A DNA stretch of 64,000 bases from Agelas oroides (taxonomy: Eukaryota > Porifera > Demospongiae > Agelasida > Agelasidae): positions 5,422,636 through 5,486,635 of the forward strand of contig OX422183.1 in assembly GCA_949130485.1 (NCBI GenBank). Reading direction: 5' to 3'. The notes below the pieces were generated by a model. The model worked only from the letters and a program-made list of their open reading frames with translations. It was not told where the DNA came from and did not search any database. Made by a program: the position numbers and the translations under genes. Positions 34,308 through 44,600 of the stretch are shown one piece after another (position 1 is the stretch's first letter; each line of letters opens with the position of its first letter).

Positions 34308-37300
34308 GTCGCTAAGTTGACCCAACTCCATGTGGTGACGTCAGAATGACGTATTGTACGCATGCGCTAATTAGTCCATTTTGCGATCGAGACCTCGAGA
34401 CCTTGACAAATACTTGAGACCTTACGGAGAGGAGGGAGAGCTTGATGTGAGTAGCTACTGTAAAAAAAAAACAACCTGTTAATACTACATAAAAATTAAT
34501 AAATCTAGTAAGCTAGATGTGTGTCAGATTGTTCTCTGCAGGCAAGCTAGTCTTCTTGCTGTGGGGGTGTATCAAATGTGTGAAGTTGAGGTTCTTGCTG
34601 AAGCACACTCAGAAGTAGGTTTTGTGGCACAACCCTGTCGAAGTGCACTCCAAACGTGTGGCACAGTTCTATGTGATACAATCCGGGTCGATCAAGTTTC
34701 TCAATACGTTTAGGAAATATTAATTTGCTCCTTGGCACTGACTGAGGCTTGTATGCCCGCCATTTGTATTCAGAGCCTTCTCTTCTTGGTGAAAATACAA
34801 ATACTTTCACCTGTAGGAGGCAAGACAGTGCCTGGAGCTCCATTTGAGACCCCCAGGTGCCCCACTGGTGCATACGCTTGCAGTGATCCTCAATATTTTC
34901 CTCGAACAAGAGGAACTTGAAGAGGTTTGGGTTGTGTTCAATGAATTGACTAGTACATTTCTTAATGTAGTGTGGTGCCGCTCACGTCCCAAGAGCTCCT
35001 TGGAAATGGACCTAAAAAGGAAGTTTTCATCTCCTTGAATGGCATCAAGCTATCTGTCCTGAATCAGCAGTGCTTGTTGTATAGCCTTATAATCCTTAGA
35101 AGTGGTTGGCAGTGGAATAATATTTCCAGGTTCAAGTGTGATATACCTCAGCTGAGATGTGGAAAGGAGTAATTTAGCGAAAGACAGCTTGAATCCTTGC
35201 ACTTGTTGTTCAAATTTTGTTACTGCATTTGATTTAGGAACATATGGCTGGTCAGGAATATCAGACCCTGGTAGCTTGACAAATCGTCGACAAGGTCCAT
35301 ACAAACCCTAATTTGAAGAGGACACTCAAAATTAATTATTACGGTTTTGTACTATCTAGTACACATATCAAATATGTGTCATACCTCTTCCATCTCCTCC
35401 TTGGAAATTTTGTGTGGCTGTGACTGATAGGTGGAGCCTGTAAAGATGTAAGATGGCTACAGTTGTTACAACAAAGAAGTTTAGCATGATATTTAAAATC
35501 ATATACAAATTTAAATATGCTTTAGAGTGCCACTATTGTATCAACATTCCTTACCTTCACTATTTGTCCCTAAATTCAGGCATTGACGTTTAATACAGGC
35601 CTGTTTTTTCTTTCCACTTCCACCATACTTTGGTTTGTCTTTGCAGTACTTGCACTGACCACAGTCTTCATTCCTGCATCCTGTACAGTGACCACACCGT
35701 ATTCTTTTTTGACCTGAAAAATGTTTGGTTTATATTAAATAAAGGACAAGTGTAAAAAAAAAATAGTGGTATCATACCTGGCACAGTTTTATGACAGTCC
35801 TGGGTTGTCTTTCTCAAGGATATTAGCTGGGCTGCCACCTGTATATTGTGAATGTTTAACAATGGTGGAGGTGGAAAATATTGTATACCTATTTCCATGT
35901 GTTAAAACTTCATCCAACCTTTCTTAGTCGCTGTGCCTTGTCCCCAGCACGACCTTTAAACTTCCACTCAGATGCCTTCCGTTTCTTTTGCTTTTCCAGT
36001 GAGCCAAGTTTAGAATATTTTATTTTAGTTTTCTTAGCAATCCTTGTTATCAGTGCAGGCCGTAGCAGTAGACCATTCTGGTGGGGTATCTCTTCTCGCA
36101 TTCTGGATTCCAATGCCTGTAGCTCCTCATTGAATGCTAGAAGTGTGTTGACATTTGTACAGTTGTAGCTGAGGTTCTCAATAGTTTTGAGGGTTATCCT
36201 GAGAGCCTGTTGTGCCTTCATTGTTGGAACAGAATGCTGTGAATAAAGAGTATTATCAACACCCACTTAGCACCAATGTCCAAATATGGATAAGAATGAG
36301 TACAGGTTTACATTCTCAAAACCAATAATTATATAATGTGCTTGTAGTGTAAGTACCTGTTTCCTTGGAAGTTCATTCTCATACACTGTCTGCTCAGGTG
36401 TGTCGTCAGTATCATCTTGGATGAGTCTGCCAGAGCTAACTGACTCACCAGCAAGAGCATCTGTGTCACAGGTGAGATACTCACTGCTGAGATAGTTTAC
36501 TGGAAGTCTATCCCAACCCCATTCACTGTAGTGATGAAAGACCGCAAAAAAGTGTTTGCATGGAAGCTTGAGTTGTTTCCAGTCCTTGCAAGAGCATTGC
36601 GGCTCACTGAAGTTGACAATATGTTTTCCACCCGATGACTTTGTGATTTCAAATATGTCTTGCATTGTATCTGTAAGCACAGCTTGTGCTTGCAGGAACT
36701 TTGCCTTGTTCATTCTGGACAAGCAGTGGAGGATCACATTTCGTGGTCTTCCATGAAGGTAGGAGGGTATGAAATCCTTATATGCTCTGTAGGTCCCTGA
36801 CATCTGATAGTTCTGGAGTAAGTATTTCTGGTAAGATTCAGGAAGAAATGTAGTCACCAGCAGGGTAGCTAGGTTGGAGACTGTCATGTTTTTGTTTCGG
36901 GGTAGATAGTTATACTTAAGCACCTTATTTAGTGCCTCTACCCCATTGTTTGTATTGACAGCTGCATAGAACTTGTCATCATGGTAGCAGCGAGCCCATT
37001 TCTATTGGGAAAGAAATGGTAGTAGACTGATAGTCATGTACAAATCACTCCTGAAACAAGGCCTAAGACTAAACAACTGGTACCGGTATTACCTGTATCT
37101 CATGCCAAATTTTTGTTAAGTACCTGAGATATGGGTAGCCATTTAAGTTCTAACCAACTTCTAATTTGCTCATTGTTTCTCCAGACAGATGAACTTTTCA
37201 GTGTTTCAACTGCTTTGTCATAGTAGTATGTATGTGGCATGTGCGTGTCATCTGGAGGGGAGGGCGCATTTGCACATTCACGAAGCAAATGGAGAAGCTG

Positions 37301-38342
37301 ATCTCTTCCTTCGTCAGTGAGTCCATGCTTTCTCTCATTTGTCCATCTCTCCCAGGCTTGCTCCCGGTGGAAATCACAGAGATAGACTGTGACCCCAGAG
37401 AAGACTGCTTCCAGTGCAGCAAGCTCAGCTTCTGAGTAGTCACACATGAAATACTGTGGCTTCCACTCAGGATTCCAGGTTTGTAAGATCTGAAGGGCTT
37501 CTTGTATTTGCTCTGCTGTTTCTGATTGTGTGATGAACTGTCCGACAACAATGTATCCAACATTAGTCCGTACACACACAAAAAAACAGTGCCAAGTCAT
37601 ATTTTGTTGTTTTGTATGTGGCATCAATCATACTAATGTTGTTGCCATATCTTGCTAACAGGGACTTTTGCCAATCTGTTTGGTAGATCCAAAGGAACGT
37701 CTGGGAACATTCAGTGTGGGTTCCTGCTAGTTCATTGCATTCGTCACCTCTTGAATTCCCCGAGAAACTTCCAGAAACGCTTTGTTTTTCCTTTTTATCT
37801 GTCTCAGACAATTGGGGGCTGTCAACCACAATGTAGGGGCGAAAGTAGTGGCTTGCATTGGGTTCTTCTTGTTCCCACTGTTTTAGCTTTAGGCGAAGGT
37901 TCTCCTGGTCAATTTTAGAAAGCTCTAGAGCTTTTTTGGCTTTGTGTACATGGTTCCGGAGATCATGTAGACTTGGGTGGAAGGCGCGATCTGAAGGTAG
38001 CGGCTGGCATTGGTACTGCTGTGAAAACTGTGTGTGTACGTACTGCCTGAGTGCCCTTTTCACTTCATGTACTTCCGTCATACCTTCTGAAACAAATTCA
38101 GATATTTTCTGAGCTATGAGTGGATGTACTTTCTGAGCATATCCACTCACTTCATCTGTTGGATGTTTGGTGTGAGCATCCCGGGTAGGCAAAGATACAA
38201 AATATTGGATCTCCTTTGATGGGCTGCCTGATTTTATCTCCTCTCTCAAATGCATTAGCCTCTCCTCTCTTAGTTGTCTAAGCTTCCATGAACCAAGCTT
38301 TTTCTTTTCATTTTCTGTAATTTGATATGCAGGGTATAGGGT

Positions 38343-38928
38343 TAGCCTGGTACCCGGCACGGAGGAAGAGCGCCTGGTACACACTGATGCACTTCCGGTT
38401 AATTAAAAATGGCGTTGCTCACGTTTACATGACGTTTACACTGTTTAGGGGCGTGTGCTCTGACAAAATTTAAGTAGGAAACATCCCGACGTGGACCAGT
38501 TAGCGAAAATGGCATCGGTGTGCCGCCTTTGCTGATCCTCTGTGGCTTATAGCCACCATAGAGTAGCATTTAAAAGCTAGCCAGGAAAGACTAGCATCAA
38601 GGATAAGCGCTCTGTTGGATATAACGTTGAACCATGACGACGGCTTACTGAATCTCATGTGTGCGAAGTGCAAGCGGAGAGTTGAAAAGCTTAGAGAACC
38701 ATACTTGAGGTCGCAAGTCGCTGAAGGGCTTGATAAATTGCTTGCTGAAAATCCGAACTTTCATTATCCTGACAAGTTTACTATATCGAGTCCGAACTCT
38801 GACGTCACATAACACGGAAGAATCAGAAAATAGTCCGGAGTCCCCACATCTTGGGGAGATTAAACGCATGCGCAAACAGTGTGTACCAGGCACTTCTCCG
38901 TTTTTCGCGCGCGCCGGGGACGAGGCTA
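38343..38928. mobile_element. 586-bp element interrupting the transposase exon of element 3
   Basis: Ends TAGCCTGGTACC and GGGGACGAGGCTA belong to the TAGCCTCGTTCCC family. The exact 10-bp TSD GGTATAGGGT (38333-38342, 38929-38938) lies within the codons for TLYP; removing the element restores an open exon. Inside is a ZAD-like fragment (38508-38812). Confidence 0.92.
38508..38812 (+). pseudogene. Captured gene fragment, ZAD-like zinc-binding N-terminus
   Basis: Translation from ATG 38508 gives MASVCRLC, then a stop. Further on (another frame) come DDGLLNLMCAKCKRRVEKL and a short acidic tail to 38812. The paired CRLC ... CAKCKRRVEKL arrangement resembles the start of ZAD/zinc-finger-associated domains, where two Cys pairs bind zinc. 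Stops and a frame change show decay. Its position inside a MULE-type MITE fits Pack-MULE-style capture. The family assignment is tentative. Confidence 0.4.
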
Positions 38929-39580
38929 GGTATAGGGTGTATTCCTTTACAGAAATGTGAGCCAAACAGCCTAATTTCCTTGTACCTTGCAGTCGGAGTC
39001 TCAGATTTTTGCACTCTTTCTGTTTAAAGTACTCTTTACCAAACTGACAGTTGTACAATGTTTCACCATTTGCTGCAAAGGGTACATCTCCAAATTCAAT
39101 GTCTTTATCTCCCTCCTTTTTCCTCCAGTAAAGACGACAATCATTGGATGGCTTGGGTGTGTCTGGATTCTATACAAAGTGATTTGTATTATCGTGTGAA
39201 TGCTGAACATGCCTCTATTTTATATTGCTACTGTTATGTTACTATATTGCAAAATTGATTTACCTGATTTTCACTGTCCAACTGCATTTTGGCTTGCTGC
39301 TTTCCTGCAACTGTTTGGCGTGACTTGCGAATCGAGAAAGTGCTCACGGTGTCAACACGATGCTTCTGTAGCACTCCCTCCAAGTCAGTTACAAACCCTT
39401 CATAGTAGATTCCACATGGTCTCAGACCAGCAGTCCATGAAGGATGTGTGGCTGAATCCATCTTTGGCGGTAGCAGACCGCTTTCTGCACGATCTTCGCG
39501 GGGCAGCATGCAGTTCAGCGCATATGCGTAGGGAGCCTCTGCAAATTAACCTATGACGTCACCACATGGAGTTGGGTCAA

Positions 39581-39637
39581 CCATAGATTATATAGCTCTT
39601 ACTAGCTCTTACTAGGTAAGAGCTATATAATCTATGG
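39581..39637. mobile_element. 57-bp hairpin insertion in the right end of element 3
   Basis: CCATAGATTATATAGCTCTT and its inverse, with direct repeat GTCAA on both sides (39576-39580, 39638-39642). Removing it restores the GGGTCAACTTAGCGACTCCC terminal repeat. Confidence 0.8.
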
Positions 39638-39679
39638 GTCAACTTAGCGACTCCCTAGAATAATGACGGCCGACAAGAA

Positions 39680-41688
39680 AGCTGAAGGGTGGTTGTGTGT
39701 GGAACAGAGCCGTGAGTTGTTTAGCGACATAAGGGGGAGAGGTGGGGCTAGTAATGCTTGCTTCCACTCGTGAATGAGCCCCTCCCGTAGACAAGCTGTG
39801 AATTTTTTTAAAATGTGCATTCATTTTGGCGCAGTCAAAGTTATCCATTCCAAGAGTAGTGACAAACATGAGTCTAGCCTGACTTTGAGAGTAGCTCTGA
39901 ACAAAAGGTGACATAGATTGGTTTGAGATACATTGGTGGTTAGGACGCTACCTACAGCCGAGGCGGAGACAGCTACCAAGAAGTGGGGGGGGCTCATGTT
40001 CTAAATGTTAAGCTGTGGGGGTGTGGAAACGAGATGATATTGTATTTCTCTGTACAACTAGTAGAAAAATTGGGGGGGGGGGCTGAGCCCCCCCAATCTG
40101 AAAAGTGGGAGGGCCTAAGCCCCCTCTGCCTCCCCTATATCTCCGCCCCTGCACAGTGAGCATGTAGATGCATCCATCAGTGGCAATTTTGGGGTCATGA
40201 ATATATTAACGAGCTACTAAAACCCCTTTTTAAAAGTAGGCAAAGCAAGATTGCCCTAAAGCAAACCCTAACCCTGAAACTAGGAGTAACCCTGGTCCTG
40301 ACTGTAACCCAGGTTTATGTTTTCGTTAACCCTCCACTGAGTGACGGGCGTGCCACCTTAATTTTTGTTGCACTCATGATCTAGAAATGAAACACATGAT
40401 CTACTAGCTAGCTACTTGAGATCAATCCACCTGCAGTCAAACAAGATGATCGTTGGCGTACATCACTTCAGCTCCCAATAACAAAGTATACCAACTCACT
40501 TGGTCACCAAAAAGTTGATTCATGAGACAGAAGAGCAAGACAGCAAGGCATAGCTGTTTCTTCTTGAGTGGAAGAGGGCATTTTAGAAGTCCTCCAGACA
40601 AAGAGTCAATCACGAAAAAATGGTCTCAATTCAGAAGAGAAAGTCAGAGATGTTTTACATACAAGTTCCGGAAATGAAACACTGCGCAGAGATGTCAACC
40701 TTTGAGTACCAAACTTACAACTATGCAGTGAACTGATCGCTCAAGCTTGCCAGTCTAAAGCGCACCCCATCAGGGGTGTTGCTAGGCGCTAAAGAATGCG
40801 CCGCACGGATTCTCGAGTGTGGGTGTGGGAGGGGACTTTAATTGCTACAAGTTATAGCTACAAGGGCGAAGCTACAAAGCTTTGGAACACTGCTCTTCTG
40901 ACTTCCACTGCCACTAAACAGGTCTGTTGCAAGCGCAATGACTCAAATTTTGGGTGGGGCTACTGACAAATTGGATGGGTGGCCCTTGGCTATGCTTCAA
41001 CTTGCTGCACAGGTAATATTCCAAATGATGCACACCAATTCAAATATGGTTATAAATTGGGCAATAATTATTACTCCCCCAGGATACATTATTGCTTACC
41101 TTTTGTGCAAGCCCATAGAAATCCAGTATGTCATCCAATAGTCAAGCATGGTTCATTTTGTAATTCAGTCCTTTGATATAGTGATCTGCTGTAGCTATAT
41201 AGCTATATATGTCTAGAGCTACATGTGGCAATTGAGCATTCTGATTGGACCAATTTGTATCAGCCGGCATGTAGGACATGTGCATATATGGGATTTGTAA
41301 AGCATGTGTATTGTTGACCACATACTGATTTAATACTGGTTTGGTGGCCTACTACAACCAGAACAAGAAGCCTAGCTGCAAAAGTACATCATACCATTGT
41401 CCCTATCACTTGTACATGCCAGGTATTTTTGGTTTCTACTGTAGTAGTCATGTGCTTCCATTTTGTGTGTCCGAATACATACACAAAGTACCTCAAATTT
41501 AAATAGTTACTACCTTTTAACACCGCACATGCTACTCTATTTTGTCTCACAATTTAGTTCTTAGAATCTACAATCTTACGTGTGTTATGGGGATTGGCAG
41601 GTTTCTTCAACGTAAGGAATGATGACAGAAATGGTAACATACACAACAATAATACAGGTTACAAGTTCTGTGCTGTATATAGATAGTG
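39680..41688. other. No gene recognised; downstream flank of NDUFS2
   Basis: Contains a G/C-run palindrome at about 40070-40105 (GGGGGGGGGCTGAGCCCCCCC), isolated AACCCTAACCC near 40265, and otherwise unique AT-rich sequence. No open frame shows motifs. Confidence 0.4.
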
Positions 41689-44600
41689 CTATCGGTCAAT
41701 TTCTCCAAATACAATGTCCTGAGTCCCTGCACAGAGAGAAAGTAATTATGTAATGTAATAGGGGTGAATTCTGTGTGTGGTTAAGTCAATTGTGGAATTC
41801 AATATTCTGCATGTGTAATTAAGGTAGGACAACCTTGAATCACGAATCGGGCCGATTCCACTCATGAATAATTAATGAGGTCGGGTGACCATAATGGCAC
41901 GATTGAAATTCATTGGCTTGTTTACACTTTCCCATGGTGGCAACCGGAATCAACAAGAGGGGCGTGTCCCTTTGATGTGGCCTGCGGCCCTTTGTAGTGG
42001 TCTGGCGGCACTTTCATGTGGCTGGGCGGAACTTTGAGGAAATCCTCCAACACTTAAAAGAAACAAAACAAACACTAAAAAGCTCGTTGAATGTGATGGT
42101 TGGCTATTGTGTGTGTGCAAAGCTTGCCTGAGTGGGCTTGAATGTTTGTGAGTGTACTGGAAAGGCAGAGAGCCATCCTGGAAGATGGGTATCATCACAC
42201 AGTTGTCTGGCAAAGGTACTGTAGAAAGCTGACTTTTTGGGCTTATAGGCCCCGCCCGATTTTATGCTAGCAGGAATGTGTGTAACTTGGCTCCATTCTA
42301 GGGGCAATTACAGGGAGTAGGTTTGTGGGCATAACTCCCTGGCCTGGAGGTGAGCGGGAAAAAGCATACATAGTTTTGTAGGGGGTGAGTTGAGCTTTCT
42401 GAAACTGGGCTCGGTTTTGGTTGGTTTGAGTGGAGGTGTGTCGAATTTTTCTTGAAAGCCAGCACAGCCAAAATTACTGTTTTTGAGGTCAAATGTGTGT
42501 TTTGGCCTGTAGACTGGAATTGAAGTGGTCCCAGGACAAATCCATACGTAAAGATTTTACTTGTTTTGTGTGTGTGTTGATGATGTGGTCAGACTGGGGG
42601 TGGAGCCTTGGAGAGGGTGCAAATTTTTATTTTAGCTGAGGGGCCATTATCAGGTAGAGAAAGCAGTTTGGTACAAACTTTTTGTTAATCTTGTATACAC
42701 TTAGACATTGCCCATCAGTCCGTCCACATGACTCGGAGATTTGTGATTTAAGGTTGTCCTACCTTAAAATGAAGCACAAAGCATTGGTAGGTGAGTCAAG
42801 TACAAGTGGCAAATGCACTCTTTTGTCCTTTTATTGCAGCTGACTTGAAGTATCAGTAACTAGCTACTTACCAATGATGGCTACTACATCAGCTAGCATG
42901 TGTCCCTTGCTCATCTTGTCCAGTGCAGCCTGCAGAATCGAATTACAATAAGAAGGTACCAGAGACAGATAATGAACTAAGTACACTAAGTCAGCAAGTA
43001 CATCTACGTGAAGTCCAAAGAGCAAAACCAATTTCAATGAGGGAGTGTAATGCTACCACAAGGGTCCTCTCTGAGGGGTGATACACAAAGTTACTTGGTA
43101 GATTTACGAATTCAGTGTTCACCACAGCACGTTACATCACTCACTTGTGCTAAGAGATCAGTACTAACCTCTACACATAGCGCTTGACCTCTAATATGAC
43201 ATACAGTGGAACCCCTCTATAGTGGACACCATTGGGAACCAACATTTTGTCCTTTATAGGCTATAGCGAGACGTCCGTAACTCAGGGGCTTTCGGTATAT
43301 TTCCAGTTGGCGTGGTACTGTGTAATCAGGCTGAATACTGACACGTTTTCAGAGCTTTCCCTTGCTGTACGCTGGCGGGGAAGGCCAAGCAGAGGGTAGG
43401 TATTACGATTAACAGTGCCAGTCTAATGTCAAGTTGTTAACTCCAGCAGCGATGGTGGACAATCTAGCTGAAAAGGTCGATGAATGTCCACTAAATCGGG
43501 GGGTCATTAAATACTGTTTTGCGTACAATTTGGACCCCGAAAATTGTCTGTTGTACGGAGTAGTGGGGTGTCTGCTGTTCAGGGGTTGCAAGTATTGAAG
43601 TGAATGGAAGGACAGTCGGGACTTTCAGAATTGTTCATTATATCGTGGGTGTCTGCTGTTCAGGGGGTCCGTTAAGTTGGGTTCCACTGTATATAGTACC
43701 ATAGACTGATGCTTAGAAAGGCCAAACGTCAAGCTGTATATTCAGCCAGGCAGTGGCGTAGCCAGCACATCGCCGATGCTAGAGCACAGCATGGGTACAC
43801 TACGTTTGTATACGAACTTCTATACACAAAGTGCAGAAGCATTTGGGGGGAAGGGTGTACCAGCTTGGAATTTCACAGCCTCCCAGGTCAGGTTCTGAGG
43901 CCATATGGTAGTGCAGGGTAAGTCACTTACGGCAAACTCACACGTACGGTGAGCGTACGACTTGTGGATATACGTACGTAGCGATACTGTGCCATTCAAT
44001 TTCAAGGCCGTTTAGTGCCCGATTCGCGATTGACAACGATACTATCAGTGCCGATAATTAGCATACTTACCTGCACTGGTGGGGCATGGCCTCTAGTTGC
44101 TAGGGTATGTGCCCCAGTGTGCCCCAGCCTGGCTACGCCACTGCAGCCAGGCTTAGTGCTAAATGCAATGCTAAAATGTTCACGTACCAGATGAAAGAAG
44201 CCGGGAGCTCTGATTCTGCAGCGGTATGGTCTGCTAGTCCCATCAGACACCAGGTACACACCAAACTCACCCTGAAGTGGAGAGAGAGGTGAGGGATTGT
44301 CACTGTGCCAATTGGCACACATCCCACACACAACTTAGCATCATGCTGACCATTGTTCCAGCCTCCCACATTGCTTGCAGTACGAACTAGAAGAGCGTGG
44401 GTACCAGTAACATACATGTACCACACGTACGTAGCTAGCAGGGTTGGCTGTCATACCGTATAGTGCTAAATTTTCGAGGGTCTAAATTTTTTTTGCGAAT
44501 AGCAGTTCTTGAAGATTTTGCCAAAATAATTTCGCATAACAAACGTGCAAGGCCTGGGAACAATCTTGATCGACTTGTAAGCAGGGTTTGCGCTAGAGGG

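Larger units (their letters stand above)
34547..39509 (-). pseudogene. Transposon gene: CaRF-like + MULE transposase + SWIM + CXXC + OTU
   Basis: Exons on the minus strand: 39509 (or ATG 39461)-39264; 39169-37124; 37001-36357; 36235-35919; 35838-35778; 35713-35555; 35436-35385; 35307-34547. All join at GT/AG sites. Domains: a CaRF-like segment (YNCQFGKEYFKQK, QGTRKLGCLAHI); MULE core (MIDATYKTTKYDLA, then MCDYSEAELAALE, CDFHREQAWERW, VNTNNGVEALNK); SWIM finger CSCKDWKQLKLPCKH; CXXC finger in exon 35713-35555 (RCGHCTGC, EDCGQCKYC, KYGG, QACIKRQC); OTU protease ending YHIELCHTFGVHFD. Damage: a 586-bp MITE in exon 2 (38343-38928), seven A at 37580-37586 (six would keep frame), an in-frame TAG before the OTU core (about 35050), a frameshift near 34945, and GDENFLF where GDGNCLF is expected, so the catalytic Cys is Phe. 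Confidence 0.85.
33962..39656 (-). mobile_element. MULE element 3 (CaRF-transposase-SWIM-CXXC-OTU), 5.7 kb
   Basis: Ends AGGGAGTCGCTAAG then TTGACCCAACTCCATGTGG, inverted at 39540-39656. The 8-bp TSD is AGAATAAT (33954-33961, 39657-39664). It sits in the right terminal repeat of element 2. Both of its own ends were later interrupted: the left by the MITE 33976-34307, the right by a 57-bp hairpin (39581-39637). The transposase exon was hit by 38343-38928. Its single multi-exon gene is 34547-39509. Confidence 0.9.
29086..39671 (-). mobile_element. MULE element 2 (transposase-Ulp1-PHD), split by element 3
   Basis: Left end GGCCGTCATTATTCT then ATGGAACGG. The right end is its inverse, found in two pieces: CCGTTCCATAGAATAAT at 33945-33961 and AGAATAATGACGGCC at 39657-39671. 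Element 3 inserted between them and duplicated AGAATAAT. The whole is flanked by the 8-bp TSD GACAAGAA (29078-29085, 39672-39679). Without element 3 it is about 4.9 kb. A subterminal zone at 29160-29480 has repeated ATAGGCATCCC / TTTACGTGAATA motifs. Its gene is at 31033-33851. Confidence 0.88.
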
